Notes: generated by a model not told the origin, from the sequence alone. Shown: positions 33,624 to 42,803, counted from the first letter of the stretch. The stretch is 64,000 bases of DNA from an uncultured Eubacteriales bacterium (GCA_902793605.1 CADBEB010000019.1:1-64000), one strand, 5' to 3'. Numbers and translations are program-made.

Positions 33624-34796
33624 TTGAATTATGCCGAGGAATCCCTGCGCCTGCATGGCGAATGGAAGGGAAAAATCGAAGTTATCTCTCGTGTCCCCGT
33701 CAAGAGCAAGGACGATCTTTCGCTCGCCTATACCCCGGGCGTTGCCCAGCCCTGCCTGGCGATCCGGGAAGATTATAATAAATCCTTCACGCTTACCCGG
33801 CGGAGCAATCTCGTTGCCGTCATCACGGACGGTACGGCCGTTCTCGGCCTGGGCGATATCGGTCCGGAAGCCGGTATGCCGGTCATGGAGGGTAAGTGCG
33901 CTCTGTTCAAGGCCTTCGGTGATGTAGACGCCTTCCCGATCTGCATCCGCAGCAAGGACGTGGACGAGATCGTCCGCACGATCTACCTGATCTCCGGCTC
34001 CTTCGGCGGCATCAACCTGGAGGATATTGCCGCCCCCCGCTGTTTTGAGATTGAACGCAGGCTCAAGGAGATCTGCGATATCCCGATCTTCCATGACGAC
34101 CAGCACGGAACCGCCATCGTGGTCGGCGCGGCACTGATCAACGCCCTGAAGGTCGTCGGCAAGGAGATCGGCGAAGTGAAGGTCGTCATCAACGGCGCGG
34201 GCAGCGCCGGAATCGCCATCGCGAAACACCTGATGAACCTCGGCGTCCGGTATATCAAAATGGCGGACTCCGTCGGCGTCCTGTGCGAAGGACGTGAACG
34301 GATGAACCCGGCCAAGGATGAGATCGCCCGGATTACCAATCCGGAGAAGCTCTCCGGCTCCCTGGCAGACGCCATGAAAGGCGCCGACGTGTTCATCGGC
34401 GTCAGCGCGCCGCACGTCGTCACACAGGACATGGTCCGCTCCATGGCCGACGGTCCCATTCTCTTCCCGATGTCCAACCCCGTGCCCGAAATCGAGCCGG
34501 ATGAGGCCCTGGCCGCCGGCGCCGCGGTCGTCGGGACCGGCCGGAGCGATCACCCGAACCAGATCAACAACGTCCTCGTCTTCCCCGGCCTCTTCCGCGG
34601 AGCGCTGGACGTACGGGCAAGCGATATCAACGAGGAAATGAAGCAGGCAGCGTCCCATGCACTGGCCGCGCTGGTGTCCCCGGAGGAACTGAATCCGAAA
34701 TATGTCCTGCCCGCTGCCTTCGATCCCCGGGTCGGCCCGGCCGTCGCAAAGGCGGTCGCCCAGGCCGCCCGTGACAGCGGCGTCGCCCGCATCTGA
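33624..34796 (+). CDS. NAD(P)-dependent malic enzyme
   Basis: 390 residues, the short (about 40 kDa) bacterial malic enzyme. Conserved text includes SLAYTPGVAQPCLAI with the catalytic Tyr, GLGDIGPEAGMPVMEGKC, FHDDQHGTAIVV with the metal site, and the Rossmann loop INGAGSAGIAIAKHL. The C-terminus has NQINNVLVFPGLFRGALD. It decarboxylates malate to pyruvate, making NAD(P)H. The start is TTG 33624: GGAGGAGG lies 8 bases ahead, and no ATG is better placed. A bidirectional terminator follows. Confidence 0.93.
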   Translation: MNYAEESLRLHGEWKGKIEVISRVPVKSKDDLSLAYTPGVAQPCLAIREDYNKSFTLTRRSNLVAVITDGTAVLGLGDIGPEAGMPVMEGKCALFKAFGDVDAFPICIRSKDVDEIVRTIYLISGSFGGINLEDIAAPRCFEIERRLKEICDIPIFHDDQHGTAIVVGAALINALKVVGKEIGEVKVVINGAGSAGIAIAKHLMNLGVRYIKMADSVGVLCEGRERMNPAKDEIARITNPEKLSGSLADAMKGADVFIGVSAPHVVTQDMVRSMADGPILFPMSNPVPEIEPDEALAAGAAVVGTGRSDHPNQINNVLVFPGLFRGALDVRASDINEEMKQAASHALAALVSPEELNPKYVLPAAFDPRVGPAVAKAVAQAARDSGVARI

Positions 34797-34829
34797 ATCA
34801 GGCCGGGGATTTCTTCCCCGATGCCCATC

Positions 34830-34861
34830 AAAAAACGGCTGCCGGAAAGCAGTCGTTTTTG
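34830..34861. terminator. Bidirectional terminator
   Basis: AAAAAACGGCTGC and GCAGTCGTTTTT pair around CGGAAA, with A and T runs on both sides. It lies between two convergent genes (malic enzyme and the zinc-ribbon protein). Confidence 0.85.
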
Positions 34862-34863
34862 AT

Positions 34864-35676
34864 TTACTGGGGATCCGTTTCCTCCGCCTGCTGCATCAGT
34901 TCCTCCATCCGGAGCTGCTCCAGTGCTTCCTCCACCTCCGGCGAAGCACTCGCCTGCGGCTTAGCCCGGCGGGGTTTCGGTTCCGCGGGAATAACCAGTG
35001 ACTGGGGCAGCCGGATCTTCCTCTTCTTCCCGAGCTTCTCCCTCGTCATACCCATCACATCCTCCCAGGTAAAGGGCGTACAGGCCACGGCGATCCGCAG
35101 CCACCCGGCCGGGGCATAATAAAGGATCATGCATTTCTCCGGCCACAGCTGAACCCTGGCCACATCCTTCCAGGCCAGGTTCTTTTCGGACAGCTTCACC
35201 ACCTGCGCCCCGCCGTCCTCGCCCACCTCGCCGATCTGCGAGGGAGACTTCAGCCGCGCCAGCATCTTCAGCGGCGTAGGATTTGGCAGGTAATGGATCT
35301 CATGGATCCCGCGGTTGTCCACGACGTAGTCCGTCAGTTCCTTTCCCTGCAGGAGAAGAGCCAGCAGCACCACAGCCAGAGTCGTCCCAAGGAGGATCAG
35401 CAGCACCACCGGGAACCCGGAGGTCATCATCTTCTCCACCGCGCCAATCCCGCCGGAGATCCCTTCCAGCAGCAGGACCAGCAAAAGAATTGCCAGCGCC
35501 GCCGGCAGCAGCAGTCGCATCACGGCATTCCAGCTCATCCAGTCCTTCGCCGGTGTGCGTTCCACGCACCAGGCAACATGCGCCGCGTTCTTCCCCAGCC
35601 GCGTCCCGCAATACGGACAGACTTCCGCCGCATCCACTTCCCTGCCGCATTTTTTGCAAAAAGCCGTCAGTGCCAT
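34864..35676 (-). CDS. Zinc-ribbon membrane protein
   Basis: 270 residues. It begins with a zinc ribbon (CKKCGREVDAAEVCPYCG), then two hydrophobic segments (about 43-67 and 80-105) that anchor it in the membrane. A soluble C-terminal beta-rich domain (LTDYVVDNRGIHEIHYL) follows, and a charged tail with Lys/Arg then Glu/Gln. Zinc-ribbon-plus-membrane proteins of this kind are common and unexplained in Clostridia. ATG 35676 has GGCAGGAGAG upstream. Function unknown. Confidence 0.6.
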   Translation of the reverse strand: MALTAFCKKCGREVDAAEVCPYCGTRLGKNAAHVAWCVERTPAKDWMSWNAVMRLLLPAALAILLLVLLLEGISGGIGAVEKMMTSGFPVVLLILLGTTLAVVLLALLLQGKELTDYVVDNRGIHEIHYLPNPTPLKMLARLKSPSQIGEVGEDGGAQVVKLSEKNLAWKDVARVQLWPEKCMILYYAPAGWLRIAVACTPFTWEDVMGMTREKLGKKRKIRLPQSLVIPAEPKPRRAKPQASASPEVEEALEQLRMEELMQQAEETDPQ

Positions 35677-35882
35677 CCAATTACTCTCCTGCCCCAAGTA
35701 CTCAAGAGCAAACCCGAAGGGGCCGGGCGCTGACGCGCGCGGTACGTGAGAGTCACGACTGTGACTCCGCGGTGCGCGTGCGAATCAACGTGCGTTCCCT
35801 TGCGGAAAACCCCCTTTTATTTTCATTCTACCTTTGATTGATTCTGTTTTCAAGGCGAACAAAAATCTTTCTCCTCCCTGTA

Positions 35883-35911
35883 TTGACATCCGTTTTTTGT
35901 TATGTTACTAT
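35883..35911 (+). promoter_or_regulatory. Promoter of feoAB
   Basis: Consensus TTGACA (35883-35888) and TACTAT (35906-35911) with a 17-base spacer. The start codon is about 80 bases downstream. Confidence 0.7.
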
Positions 35912-35922
35912 CAGTTAGCCAA

Positions 35923-35940
35923 GACAAACTGTCATTTGTC
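35923..35940. promoter_or_regulatory. Candidate operator of feoAB
   Basis: GACAAA (35923-35928) and TTTGTC (35935-35940) form a perfect inverted repeat around CTGTCA, 11 bases after the -10 box. The position suits an iron- or manganese-responsive repressor (DtxR/MntR type or Fur), but the sequence does not match a consensus I recognise. This is inference. Confidence 0.4.
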
Positions 35941-35989
35941 CAGGCACCCGATCAAACAAGCTAAACCAGAAGAAAAGCAGGTAATGATG

Positions 35990-38332
35990 ATGAAACTGAA
36001 TGAGCTGAAACCCGGCCAGTCCGCCCGCATCGAGACCGTCGGCGGCGAAGGCGCCTTGCGCCAGCACTTTCTGGACATGGGCGTCATTCCCGGCACCGAG
36101 GTGACCCTGATCAAGCTGGCGCCCATGGGCGACCCCATGGAGCTGCGGATCCACGGATATGAGCTGACCCTCCGCGTCGCGGATGCCGGAGAAATCGGAA
36201 TCACCCTGCTGAAAGGCGCGGAAGCCGCAGATGCCGCTGCCCGGGAGAAGAAGGACCAGAAGTCCCCGGAGCACCCCGGCCTCGGTGAGGAAGGCCGCTT
36301 CCATCCCAAGGGCTCAGGCAACCCCCTGCCGGAAGGGACCACGCTGACCTTCGCCCTCGTCGGCAACCAGAACTGCGGAAAGACCACGCTGTTCAACCAG
36401 CTGACCGGATCCAATCAGCACGTCGGCAACTTTCCCGGCGTCACCGTGGATCGCAAGGACGGTGTCATCCGCGGGCACGCGGATACCCTGATCACGGACC
36501 TGCCCGGGATCTATTCGATGTCCCCCTATTCCAGTGAGGAGCTTGTCTCCCGCGACTTTGTCCTGGACCAGCATCCGAAGGCGATCATCAACATCGTGGA
36601 CGCCACAAACATTGAGCGCAACCTTTACCTGACCATGCAGCTGCTGGAGATGCGCATCCCCATGGTCGTCGCCCTGAACATGATGGACGAGCTGCGGGGC
36701 AACGGCGGCACCGTCGACGTGAACGCCATGGAAGCCATGCTGGGCGTTCCCGTCGTCCCGATCTCCGCCTCCAAGAATGAGGGCGTGGACGAGCTCGTGC
36801 GCCACGCGATCCACGTGGCGAAATACCAGGAATGCCCGCTGGAGCAGGATTTCTGCGGCGTGGAGGATCACGGCGGCGCGGTCCACCGGGCCCTGCACGC
36901 CGTTGAGCACCTCATCGAGGACCATGTTGAGCGGGCCGGTGTCCCGCTCCGCTTCACCGCCTCCAAGCTCATCGAGGGCGACCATCTGATGACCGAGCGC
37001 CTGGACCTGGACCAGAACGAAACAGAGATGCTCGATCATATCGTCCTGCAGATGGAGAAGGAGCGCGGCCTGGACCGCAGCGCTTCCATCGCGGATATGC
37101 GCTTCGCCTACATCCGCAAGGTCTGCGGCGAGTGCGTCATCCGCCCGCGCGAAAGCAGGGAGCACATCCGCAGCGAGCGGATCGACCGGATCCTGACCGG
37201 ACGGTATACCGCTATTCCCGTCTTTATCCTGATCATGGGCCTGGTCTTCTTCCTGACCTTCTTCCTGATCGGACCCTTCTTCCAGGATCTTTTGCAAAGC
37301 GGGATTGACGCGCTCGCGGGCATCGTGGAACAGGGCATGATCTCCGCCAACGTGAATGAAACCATTCAGAACCTTGTCCTGGAAGGAATCTTTGAGGGCG
37401 TCGGCACCGTGATCAGCTTCCTTCCGATCATCGCGATCCTGTTCCTGTTTCTTTCCCTCCTCGAGGACAGCGGCTACATCGCCCGGGTTGCTTTCGTCAT
37501 GGACAAGCTTCTGCGGCGCATCGGCCTGTCCGGCCGCTCCATCGTCCCGATGCTTATCGGCTTCGGCTGTACCGTGCCCGCTGTCATGTCCACCCGCACC
37601 CTGCCCAGTGACCGGGACCGCCGGATGACGATCCTGCTTACGCCTTTCATGTCCTGTACGGCGAAAATGCCCATCTATGGTTTCTTCGTGACTGCCTTCT
37701 TCCCCCGGATCGGCTGGCTGATCATTACCGGCCTGTATCTCCTGGGCATCCTGACCGGGATCCTGGTCGCTCTCCTCTTCCGGAAGACGCTCTTCCGCGG
37801 CGAGGCCGTTCCGTTCGTCATGGAGCTGCCGAATTACCGCCTGCCCACACCGAAAAACACGGCGCAGCTGCTTTGGGAAAAGACCAAGGACTTCCTGCAT
37901 CGCGCCTTCTCCGTGATCCTGATCGCGACCATCGTGGTATGGTTCCTGAAGAGCTTTGACCTTCGCCTGAATCTCGTGACTGATTCCCACGACAGCATCC
38001 TTGCCGCCGCGGCCGGCTTGCTCGCCCCCATTATGAAACCCATCGGACTCGGGGATTGGCGTATCGTCACCTCTCTGATCTCCGGCTTCATGGCCAAGGA
38101 AAGCGTTGTTTCCATTATGACGACCCTCTTCGGTAACGGGCTCGCCTCCCTTGGCTCATTGGCCGCTGCCTCCATGCTGGCCTTCAGTCTCCTGTATACC
38201 CCCTGCGTGGCTGCCGTTGCGGCCATCCGCCGGGAAATGGGCGGCAAATGGGCTGCCGGTGTCGTCCTCTGGCAGTGCGTGATCGCCTGGGTCGCTGCCC
38301 TGCTGGTCCGCCTCATCGGCTCACTGTTCTGA
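35990..38332 (+). CDS. feoB: FeoA-FeoB fusion, ferrous iron transporter
   Basis: About 780 residues. Residues 1-76 are the FeoA SH3-like domain (MKLNELKPGQSARIETV, DMGVIPGTEVTL). A charged linker follows, then the FeoB GTPase: G1 GNQNCGKTT at 125-133 and G3-type DLPGIYSMSPYS. The membrane half has the two Gate-like repeats and the usual GYIARVAFVMDKLLR. It imports Fe2+ using GTP. FeoA and FeoB are usually separate. ATG 35990 gives the best spacing from AAGCAGG; ATGs at 35984 and 35987 are alternatives. Cys-rich FeoC-like gene downstream. Confidence 0.93.
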   Translation: MKLNELKPGQSARIETVGGEGALRQHFLDMGVIPGTEVTLIKLAPMGDPMELRIHGYELTLRVADAGEIGITLLKGAEAADAAAREKKDQKSPEHPGLGEEGRFHPKGSGNPLPEGTTLTFALVGNQNCGKTTLFNQLTGSNQHVGNFPGVTVDRKDGVIRGHADTLITDLPGIYSMSPYSSEELVSRDFVLDQHPKAIINIVDATNIERNLYLTMQLLEMRIPMVVALNMMDELRGNGGTVDVNAMEAMLGVPVVPISASKNEGVDELVRHAIHVAKYQECPLEQDFCGVEDHGGAVHRALHAVEHLIEDHVERAGVPLRFTASKLIEGDHLMTERLDLDQNETEMLDHIVLQMEKERGLDRSASIADMRFAYIRKVCGECVIRPRESREHIRSERIDRILTGRYTAIPVFILIMGLVFFLTFFLIGPFFQDLLQSGIDALAGIVEQGMISANVNETIQNLVLEGIFEGVGTVISFLPIIAILFLFLSLLEDSGYIARVAFVMDKLLRRIGLSGRSIVPMLIGFGCTVPAVMSTRTLPSDRDRRMTILLTPFMSCTAKMPIYGFFVTAFFPRIGWLIITGLYLLGILTGILVALLFRKTLFRGEAVPFVMELPNYRLPTPKNTAQLLWEKTKDFLHRAFSVILIATIVVWFLKSFDLRLNLVTDSHDSILAAAAGLLAPIMKPIGLGDWRIVTSLISGFMAKESVVSIMTTLFGNGLASLGSLAAASMLAFSLLYTPCVAAVAAIRREMGGKWAAGVVLWQCVIAWVAALLVRLIGSLF

Positions 38333-38382
38333 TTGTCTGTGTCGTTCTGAACGAAGTGAAGAATCTTAAAGGAGCCTCGCTT

Positions 38383-38547
38383 ATGAACCTTTCCGATATC
38401 CTGATCCTCCTGGCTGTTGCCACACTCGTCGTCTCGGCAATCCTTCGCATCCGCAGGAACAAAAAATCCGGCAGATGCAGCTGCGGTACCTCCGCCTGCT
38501 GCAGCCACTGCGAAAGCTGCAGCCTCTCCTGCAGCAACAAAAAATGA
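38383..38547 (+). CDS. FeoB-associated Cys-rich membrane protein
   Basis: 54 residues: one N-terminal membrane helix (LSDILILLAVATLVVSAILR), then a basic patch and a Cys-rich end (CSCGTSACCSHCESCSLSC). It is the small FeoB partner of Firmicutes, usually directly after feoB. ATG 38383 has AAAGGAG 8 bases upstream. The cysteines may deliver or sense iron. It sits 50 bases after feoB, and the operon ends at the strong hairpin at 38551. Confidence 0.88.
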   Translation: MNLSDILILLAVATLVVSAILRIRRNKKSGRCSCGTSACCSHCESCSLSCSNKK

Positions 38548-38550
38548 TCC

Positions 38551-38597
38551 ACGAAGAACCGCCGCGGAGATTTTATTCCCGCGGCGGTTTCGTGTTT
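38551..38597 (+). terminator. Terminator of the feo operon
   Basis: AACCGCCGCGG (38557-38567) pairs perfectly with CCGCGGCGGTT (38579-38589) across an 11-base loop, followed by TCGTGTTTTCT. The gene upstream stops at 38547. Confidence 0.88.
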
Positions 38598-38606
38598 TCT
38601 GTCCAT

Positions 38607-39956
38607 TTATTTTCCTGTCACAAACCCGGCGATATCCCGGACGACCTGCATATCGACCTTCCCTTCGCGGGCGTAGGCTGCAGAGCCTTCTGTCTTTTCT
38701 CCGGGCATGAACACATGCGTCAGCCCCGGATAAGAGATCAACTGCCAGTTATCCCTGTCCCCGACAGCTTCCTTCCATAAAGCAAAATCCACCATCGTGG
38801 CCTGGTAATCCTCCTCGCCCTGCAGAAGCAGTACAGGTTCTGTGATCTCTTTCGCAGCCTGCAGGGCATCATAACCGGCCAGCCACTTCCAGTAGGAAGC
38901 ATAGACCCCGATGACGGTATCATCCTCGGCCAGGGCATCAGGATTCTTCAGTTTGTCCAGCTCAGCGAAGATCATATCCTTCTGTGCCTGCTGCTCCTCG
39001 GTCACTTCCGGCATCAGGGAATAGAGGAAGTCGTACTGTTCCCGCATCAACTCGTCCAGCGACCGGGGTGAAGCCGCCATCATGATGAACCCGCAGGCCT
39101 TCACCGGCGCCTCCTTCAGTTCCCTTGCAACCGCCGGGATCGCAGTCCCGCCGAGGCTGTGCCCCAGCACAAAGATCCGCTCCGGATCGATCTTCTCCTG
39201 CTTCGCCATCAGCTGCACCGCGTTTACAGCGTCCTCAAGGTATTCATCCTTCAGCGTGATGTCTTTCTTTGCAGCGAGCGCAGCACCGAACACATAACTC
39301 CGTTTGTCAAAGCGGTATACCGCAACACCCAGTTCGGCCAGGCCCTCCGCGATATCCCGGAAGGGTTTCAGGTTCCCGACCGTCTCGTCCTTGTCGCTGG
39401 AACCGGAACCCTGCAGCAGGATCACGACCGGGAACGGCCCGTTTCCCTTTGGAACAGTCAGGACCCCTGGCAGTTCCCCGAGTCCCGGGACCTCAAGCGC
39501 CAGCTCCACCCTGTCAAAGACATCGGATTCCGTTTCCGCCTGTCTTCCCCCGTTGTACAGGCCTGTCGTCAGACTCGCGATCGCGCCGTCCTGCACAAGC
39601 ATGACCAGGTCCACGGACATCGCCTTAAACACGCAGGGGATATAGTACGCCTTGTAACCCTGCACATCCCCCTCATAGGCGGCGCCGATCTCCCGGATCT
39701 CTCCCAAACCTGCCAGCCCTTTCGCCAGCCCGGTGCTTCCACCCATCTTCGTGACAGCCGCCTCCATCTGGGCGGACATCGACCAGGCACCGTCCAGCTC
39801 TTCCGGATGTTCGCCCAGCAGGGCAGTGACCCATTCCTCCGCGTCCGCAGCCGTTTCGATCTTACGTACTTCCTGCTCCGCCGCAGCAATCCCGCAGGCA
39901 GTCAGCAACAGCATCCCGGCCAGCAACACCGCCAGCAGTCTCTTCATGTTCTTCAT
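38607..39956 (-). CDS. Secreted alpha/beta hydrolase with DUF3887-like N-domain
   Basis: 449 residues. The N-terminus is a lipoprotein-type signal (LLAVLLAGMLLLTACGI, with Cys in LTAC). Residues 35-130 resemble a small DUF3887/NTF2-like domain. The catalytic part follows: PFPVVILLQGSGSSDKDE, nucleophile elbow VLGHSLGGTA, LLLQGEEDYQ and the His in GLTHVFMPG. This resembles secreted dienelactone-hydrolase-like esterases. It is anchored outside the cell. ATG 39956 has GGGGAGGG upstream; the longer frame starts inside that site. Confidence 0.82.
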   Translation of the reverse strand: MKNMKRLLAVLLAGMLLLTACGIAAAEQEVRKIETAADAEEWVTALLGEHPEELDGAWSMSAQMEAAVTKMGGSTGLAKGLAGLGEIREIGAAYEGDVQGYKAYYIPCVFKAMSVDLVMLVQDGAIASLTTGLYNGGRQAETESDVFDRVELALEVPGLGELPGVLTVPKGNGPFPVVILLQGSGSSDKDETVGNLKPFRDIAEGLAELGVAVYRFDKRSYVFGAALAAKKDITLKDEYLEDAVNAVQLMAKQEKIDPERIFVLGHSLGGTAIPAVARELKEAPVKACGFIMMAASPRSLDELMREQYDFLYSLMPEVTEEQQAQKDMIFAELDKLKNPDALAEDDTVIGVYASYWKWLAGYDALQAAKEITEPVLLLQGEEDYQATMVDFALWKEAVGDRDNWQLISYPGLTHVFMPGEKTEGSAAYAREGKVDMQVVRDIAGFVTGK

Positions 39957-40077
39957 CTCATTTCCCTCCCCAAACATCCACACTGAATCCGTGATGCCCG
40001 CACTTCCCGCAGGTCAGCTTCCGTATCCTCTTCGTATGCCGTATGCGGAACACTTTTTTATGGCAACCGTCCGGTTT

Positions 40078-40983
40078 TCAGTCTCCGACGACTGCCCGAA
40101 CGCACTCCTCGATATCCATTGCTCTTCGCAGGAGCCTCTTCTTCCGGATGTCTCCTTCACCCGGCCATTCCATCAGCTTCTTGATCCGGCCGAGTGCGAT
40201 GGTCGCATCGAACCGCTCCCTCCAGCCTTCGTACAGCGTCGTATACCAGGTCCATAATTCTTCCCTGCTTGCTTCCGGTCCTCCCCGGATCCTGCGCGCA
40301 AGGGCAGGATCCGCCAGCAGTCCGCGGCCGATCATGACAGCTTCCACAGCAGGAAAACGTTCCCTGATTTCGCTCACATCTTCCGCCGTGCGCAGGTCGC
40401 CATTCCAGACCGGATGGGAGACCCCCCTCTGCAAAGCAAGCTCAAAGGCTTCCGGATGGGTGCTGCCGGTATACTGCTCCCTCATCGTCCGCAGGTGAAT
40501 TGCCACATGTGCGAGGGGATAGTCTGCCAGTATATCCAGGATACCCGGCCACTCTTCGGCGCTGTCATATCCGATCCGGGTCTTGACCGAGAGCGATACC
40601 GGCAGCGTATTCGAGAACACCCTGTCCATGAAGGAACGCAGACCATCCGGATCGCGCAGCATACCGCTCCCGCGTCCCCGCTTTGTTACCGTCGGGGATG
40701 GACAGCCGATGTTCAGGTCCGCACAGGCGTACCCGCATTCGCTCACATAGTATAGCCACGCGGACAGCTGCTCCGGATCCCGCGTCAGTGCCTGGGGCAG
40801 AATATCCAGGCCTTCATTTTCCTCCGGCGAGATGTCCCGTTTTTCCCGTGTCAGCAGCGACAGCGTCTGGTTCAGCTTGTGAAAAGGGAGGCAGTATACG
40901 TCGATTCCCCCGAAGATCCGGGCATGGGCCTGTCGCAGGATCCCGTCCGTGACACCCTCCATCGGTGCAAAATAGATCTTCAA
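40078..40983 (-). CDS. tRNA-dihydrouridine synthase (Dus family)
   Basis: 301 residues. KIYFAPMEGVTDGILRQAHARIFGG is the FMN-binding start, ADLNIGCPSPTVTKRGRGSGML contains the catalytic Cys and the phosphate site, and IHLRTMREQYTGSTHPEA, VWNGDLRTAEDV and AVMIGRGLLADPALARRI complete the Dus barrel. It reduces uridine in the D-loop of tRNA. The start is probably TTG 40983, with GGGAGG 7 bases upstream; the ATG at 40998 overlaps the ribosome site, and the extension to 41124 runs into the 41.1-kb repeat. Confidence 0.9.
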   Translation of the reverse strand: MKIYFAPMEGVTDGILRQAHARIFGGIDVYCLPFHKLNQTLSLLTREKRDISPEENEGLDILPQALTRDPEQLSAWLYYVSECGYACADLNIGCPSPTVTKRGRGSGMLRDPDGLRSFMDRVFSNTLPVSLSVKTRIGYDSAEEWPGILDILADYPLAHVAIHLRTMREQYTGSTHPEAFELALQRGVSHPVWNGDLRTAEDVSEIRERFPAVEAVMIGRGLLADPALARRIRGGPEASREELWTWYTTLYEGWRERFDATIALGRIKKLMEWPGEGDIRKKRLLRRAMDIEECVRAVVGD

Positions 40984-41110
40984 CCCGGTTCCTCCCATAA
41001 AGAGCCTTTTTGCTGTATCCGTAGTGTAAATCATATCATAACCATTCTGAAAGGAAAAGAGGACAAGTCCAGCATCGGAGAACCTCCCGTTTTGTTTCAG
41101 GTGACATAAG

Positions 41111-41163
41111 AATGCTCCCTTCATGCAACAGCTTTTTTACTGTCTTTCATGAAGGGAGCATAT
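41111..41163. repeat. Nested hairpin repeat, copy B
   Basis: ATGCTCCCTTCATG (41112-41125) and CATGAAGGGAGCAT (41148-41161) are perfect 14-bp arms with GACAGTAAAAAAGCTGT-like centre on the minus strand. Read on the minus strand it matches the repeat at 118-174 and is also followed by a TATGTCA. It marks a solo copy of the same mobile-element end, with no transposase next to it. Confidence 0.6.
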
Positions 41164-41241
41164 CAATGAACAGGGGTGCTGTTAATCATCTGATATTCAG
41201 CTGAAGAAGTTTAAGGGACAATCGGAGCGCTTTCTTATCTT

Positions 41242-42747
41242 TTACTTCAGCGATTCTTTCCAGGTCGCGTACTGCGCTTCGACTTCCGCCTTCAGGTCGT
41301 CAATGCCCGCTTCCTTCAGTGCCTTGCGGAACGCTTCCAGCCCAGCCTCAGGATCGTCCGGGTCCACCGCGCCGACCATCAGTGGCCGTTCAAACTTCTT
41401 CACGACTTCGGCCACGGAATCCAGCAAATCCTGGCACTTGCTCTTGTCCAGGCGGAAACCGTAGGAAGCAGTCTTCGGCGCGCCGTCTGCGAAAGACTGC
41501 AGCAGCGCGTTCTTTTCCGGATCTTCGGTCGTCAGCACGTACTGGAGCTTGGTGTTGCCAACCGTCCATGCACCGCCGTGCATACCGTACCAGTTGGCAT
41601 CCTCGATCAGTTCAACCTGCTGGTCGTTGACCTTCCTGTAGTTCACGCCTTCCTTGCCGTAGAGCATCAGGTTCACCAGCGTGGGATCGCTGTGCATCAG
41701 GTTCAGGTACTTCATGGCCGTCTTGTATTTCGCGGTCTTCGGGATCGCGAACATCGAACCGCCAGCCTGGCAGGTCACCAGGTACTTGTCCTGCATGATG
41801 ATCTCGGTCAGCTCAAAATCCGGCACATCAGGCGCCTTGTTGGCGCCGTACATCTCCACGGACTTGATGTTATTGCCCTTCAGCGGCTGGGTGAATACCA
41901 GGAAATTACCCGTACCGAATTCCTTGTTGTAGTCAAAGCCGAGATCGGCAGCTTCCGGATTGATATAGCCGGCTTCCATCCATTTACGCATCAGGCGGAT
42001 ATGGGCTTCCTGCTCTTCCGTCTCATAGATGCTGTAGACGGTTTCGTCGAACTCGCCGTCCTCATTTTTGGCCATCTTCATGTCCAGGGCATCGCCCTCG
42101 ATGGCAACCCATTCATGGATCCAGGGCTCATCCGACCAACGGTCTTTTTCCATCAGGTAGGGATAATTGTCCGGGAACATTTCCTTATACTTCGCCAGCC
42201 AGGGTTCCAGCTCTTCCGTGGTCTTCACCGGATCCTTCTCGACGTCCCAGCCGATCTTCTCGGCTGCCGTCTTATTGACAATCAGTCCGGATGGCACACA
42301 CAGTTCCTTGTTCGTGGGAATGCCGTACAGGATGCCGTTGAACTTGGCACCGTCCATGAAGTCCTGCGGCAGGGTCTCCAGGATGCCTTCGCCGTTCTTC
42401 TCCAGCAGGTCGTCCTGGTCCAGCGGCAGCAGTTTGCCGGCCAGGATCTCCTGGACATAGCCCTCCCAGTCCGCCGTAAAGATCAGGTCGATCTTTTCGT
42501 CATCCATCAGCGCCTTGATCGCCACGTTTGTCCATTCGGGATCCCAGGTGACCAGGTGGAAGGCGACCTTTGCCTTGATCAGCGGCTCGACATATTCGCT
42601 GACCGCTTCTTCGACGCCCTTGCGGATCTCTTCATCATCCTTGTTGGCAATCCAGTAGATGTCCAGGGTGTAGTCCTTCGCGAATGCGGCGGACGCCAGC
42701 CCCAGCGTCAGCGACAGAACCAACAGGAATGCAATCAGTTTACGCAT
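41242..42747 (-). CDS. ABC transporter solute-binding protein, orphan (DUF3502-like)
   Basis: 501 residues. MRKLIAFLLVLSLTLGLASA is a signal peptide with AFA cleavage and no lipobox Cys, then YTLDIYWIANKDDEEIRKGVEE, a family-1-type solute-binding start, IPTNKELCVPSGLIVNKTAAEK and ending TWKESLK. The C-terminal part resembles DUF3502-type carbohydrate-binding proteins. It should bind a sugar at the cell surface. No permease or ATPase gene follows on this strand. Upstream lies the broken GH13 gene, suggesting the transporter was once part of the same operon. Confidence 0.8.
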   Translation of the reverse strand: MRKLIAFLLVLSLTLGLASAAFAKDYTLDIYWIANKDDEEIRKGVEEAVSEYVEPLIKAKVAFHLVTWDPEWTNVAIKALMDDEKIDLIFTADWEGYVQEILAGKLLPLDQDDLLEKNGEGILETLPQDFMDGAKFNGILYGIPTNKELCVPSGLIVNKTAAEKIGWDVEKDPVKTTEELEPWLAKYKEMFPDNYPYLMEKDRWSDEPWIHEWVAIEGDALDMKMAKNEDGEFDETVYSIYETEEQEAHIRLMRKWMEAGYINPEAADLGFDYNKEFGTGNFLVFTQPLKGNNIKSVEMYGANKAPDVPDFELTEIIMQDKYLVTCQAGGSMFAIPKTAKYKTAMKYLNLMHSDPTLVNLMLYGKEGVNYRKVNDQQVELIEDANWYGMHGGAWTVGNTKLQYVLTTEDPEKNALLQSFADGAPKTASYGFRLDKSKCQDLLDSVAEVVKKFERPLMVGAVDPDDPEAGLEAFRKALKEAGIDDLKAEVEAQYATWKESLK

Positions 42748-42803
42748 CGATATGAACCTCCTCGTTTTTAAACAGCCTTATTGAGTTTTCCGGTGCTTTA
42801 ATA

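Larger units (their letters stand above)
35677..35989. other. Intergenic region upstream of feoAB
   Basis: 313 bases without a gene. The left part (35728-35800) is CG-rich, with GAGTCAC/GTGACTC (35751-35768) forming a hairpin inside a longer near-palindrome of alternating GC. The right part has the feo promoter and a dyad. No riboswitch was recognised. Confidence 0.55.

Noticed and set aside
35728..35800. Riboswitch in front of feoAB
   Set aside because: There is a hairpin, but I recognise no conserved riboswitch core.
36314..37990. 558-residue minus-strand frame inside feoB
   Set aside because: Antisense of FeoB, rich in Gln/Asp/His as expected from reversed GC-rich coding sequence; no start site.
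41064..41124. Extended Dus start at 41124
   Set aside because: The extra N-terminal residues are read from the hairpin repeat; the conserved start KIYFAPMEG and ribosome site support 40983.
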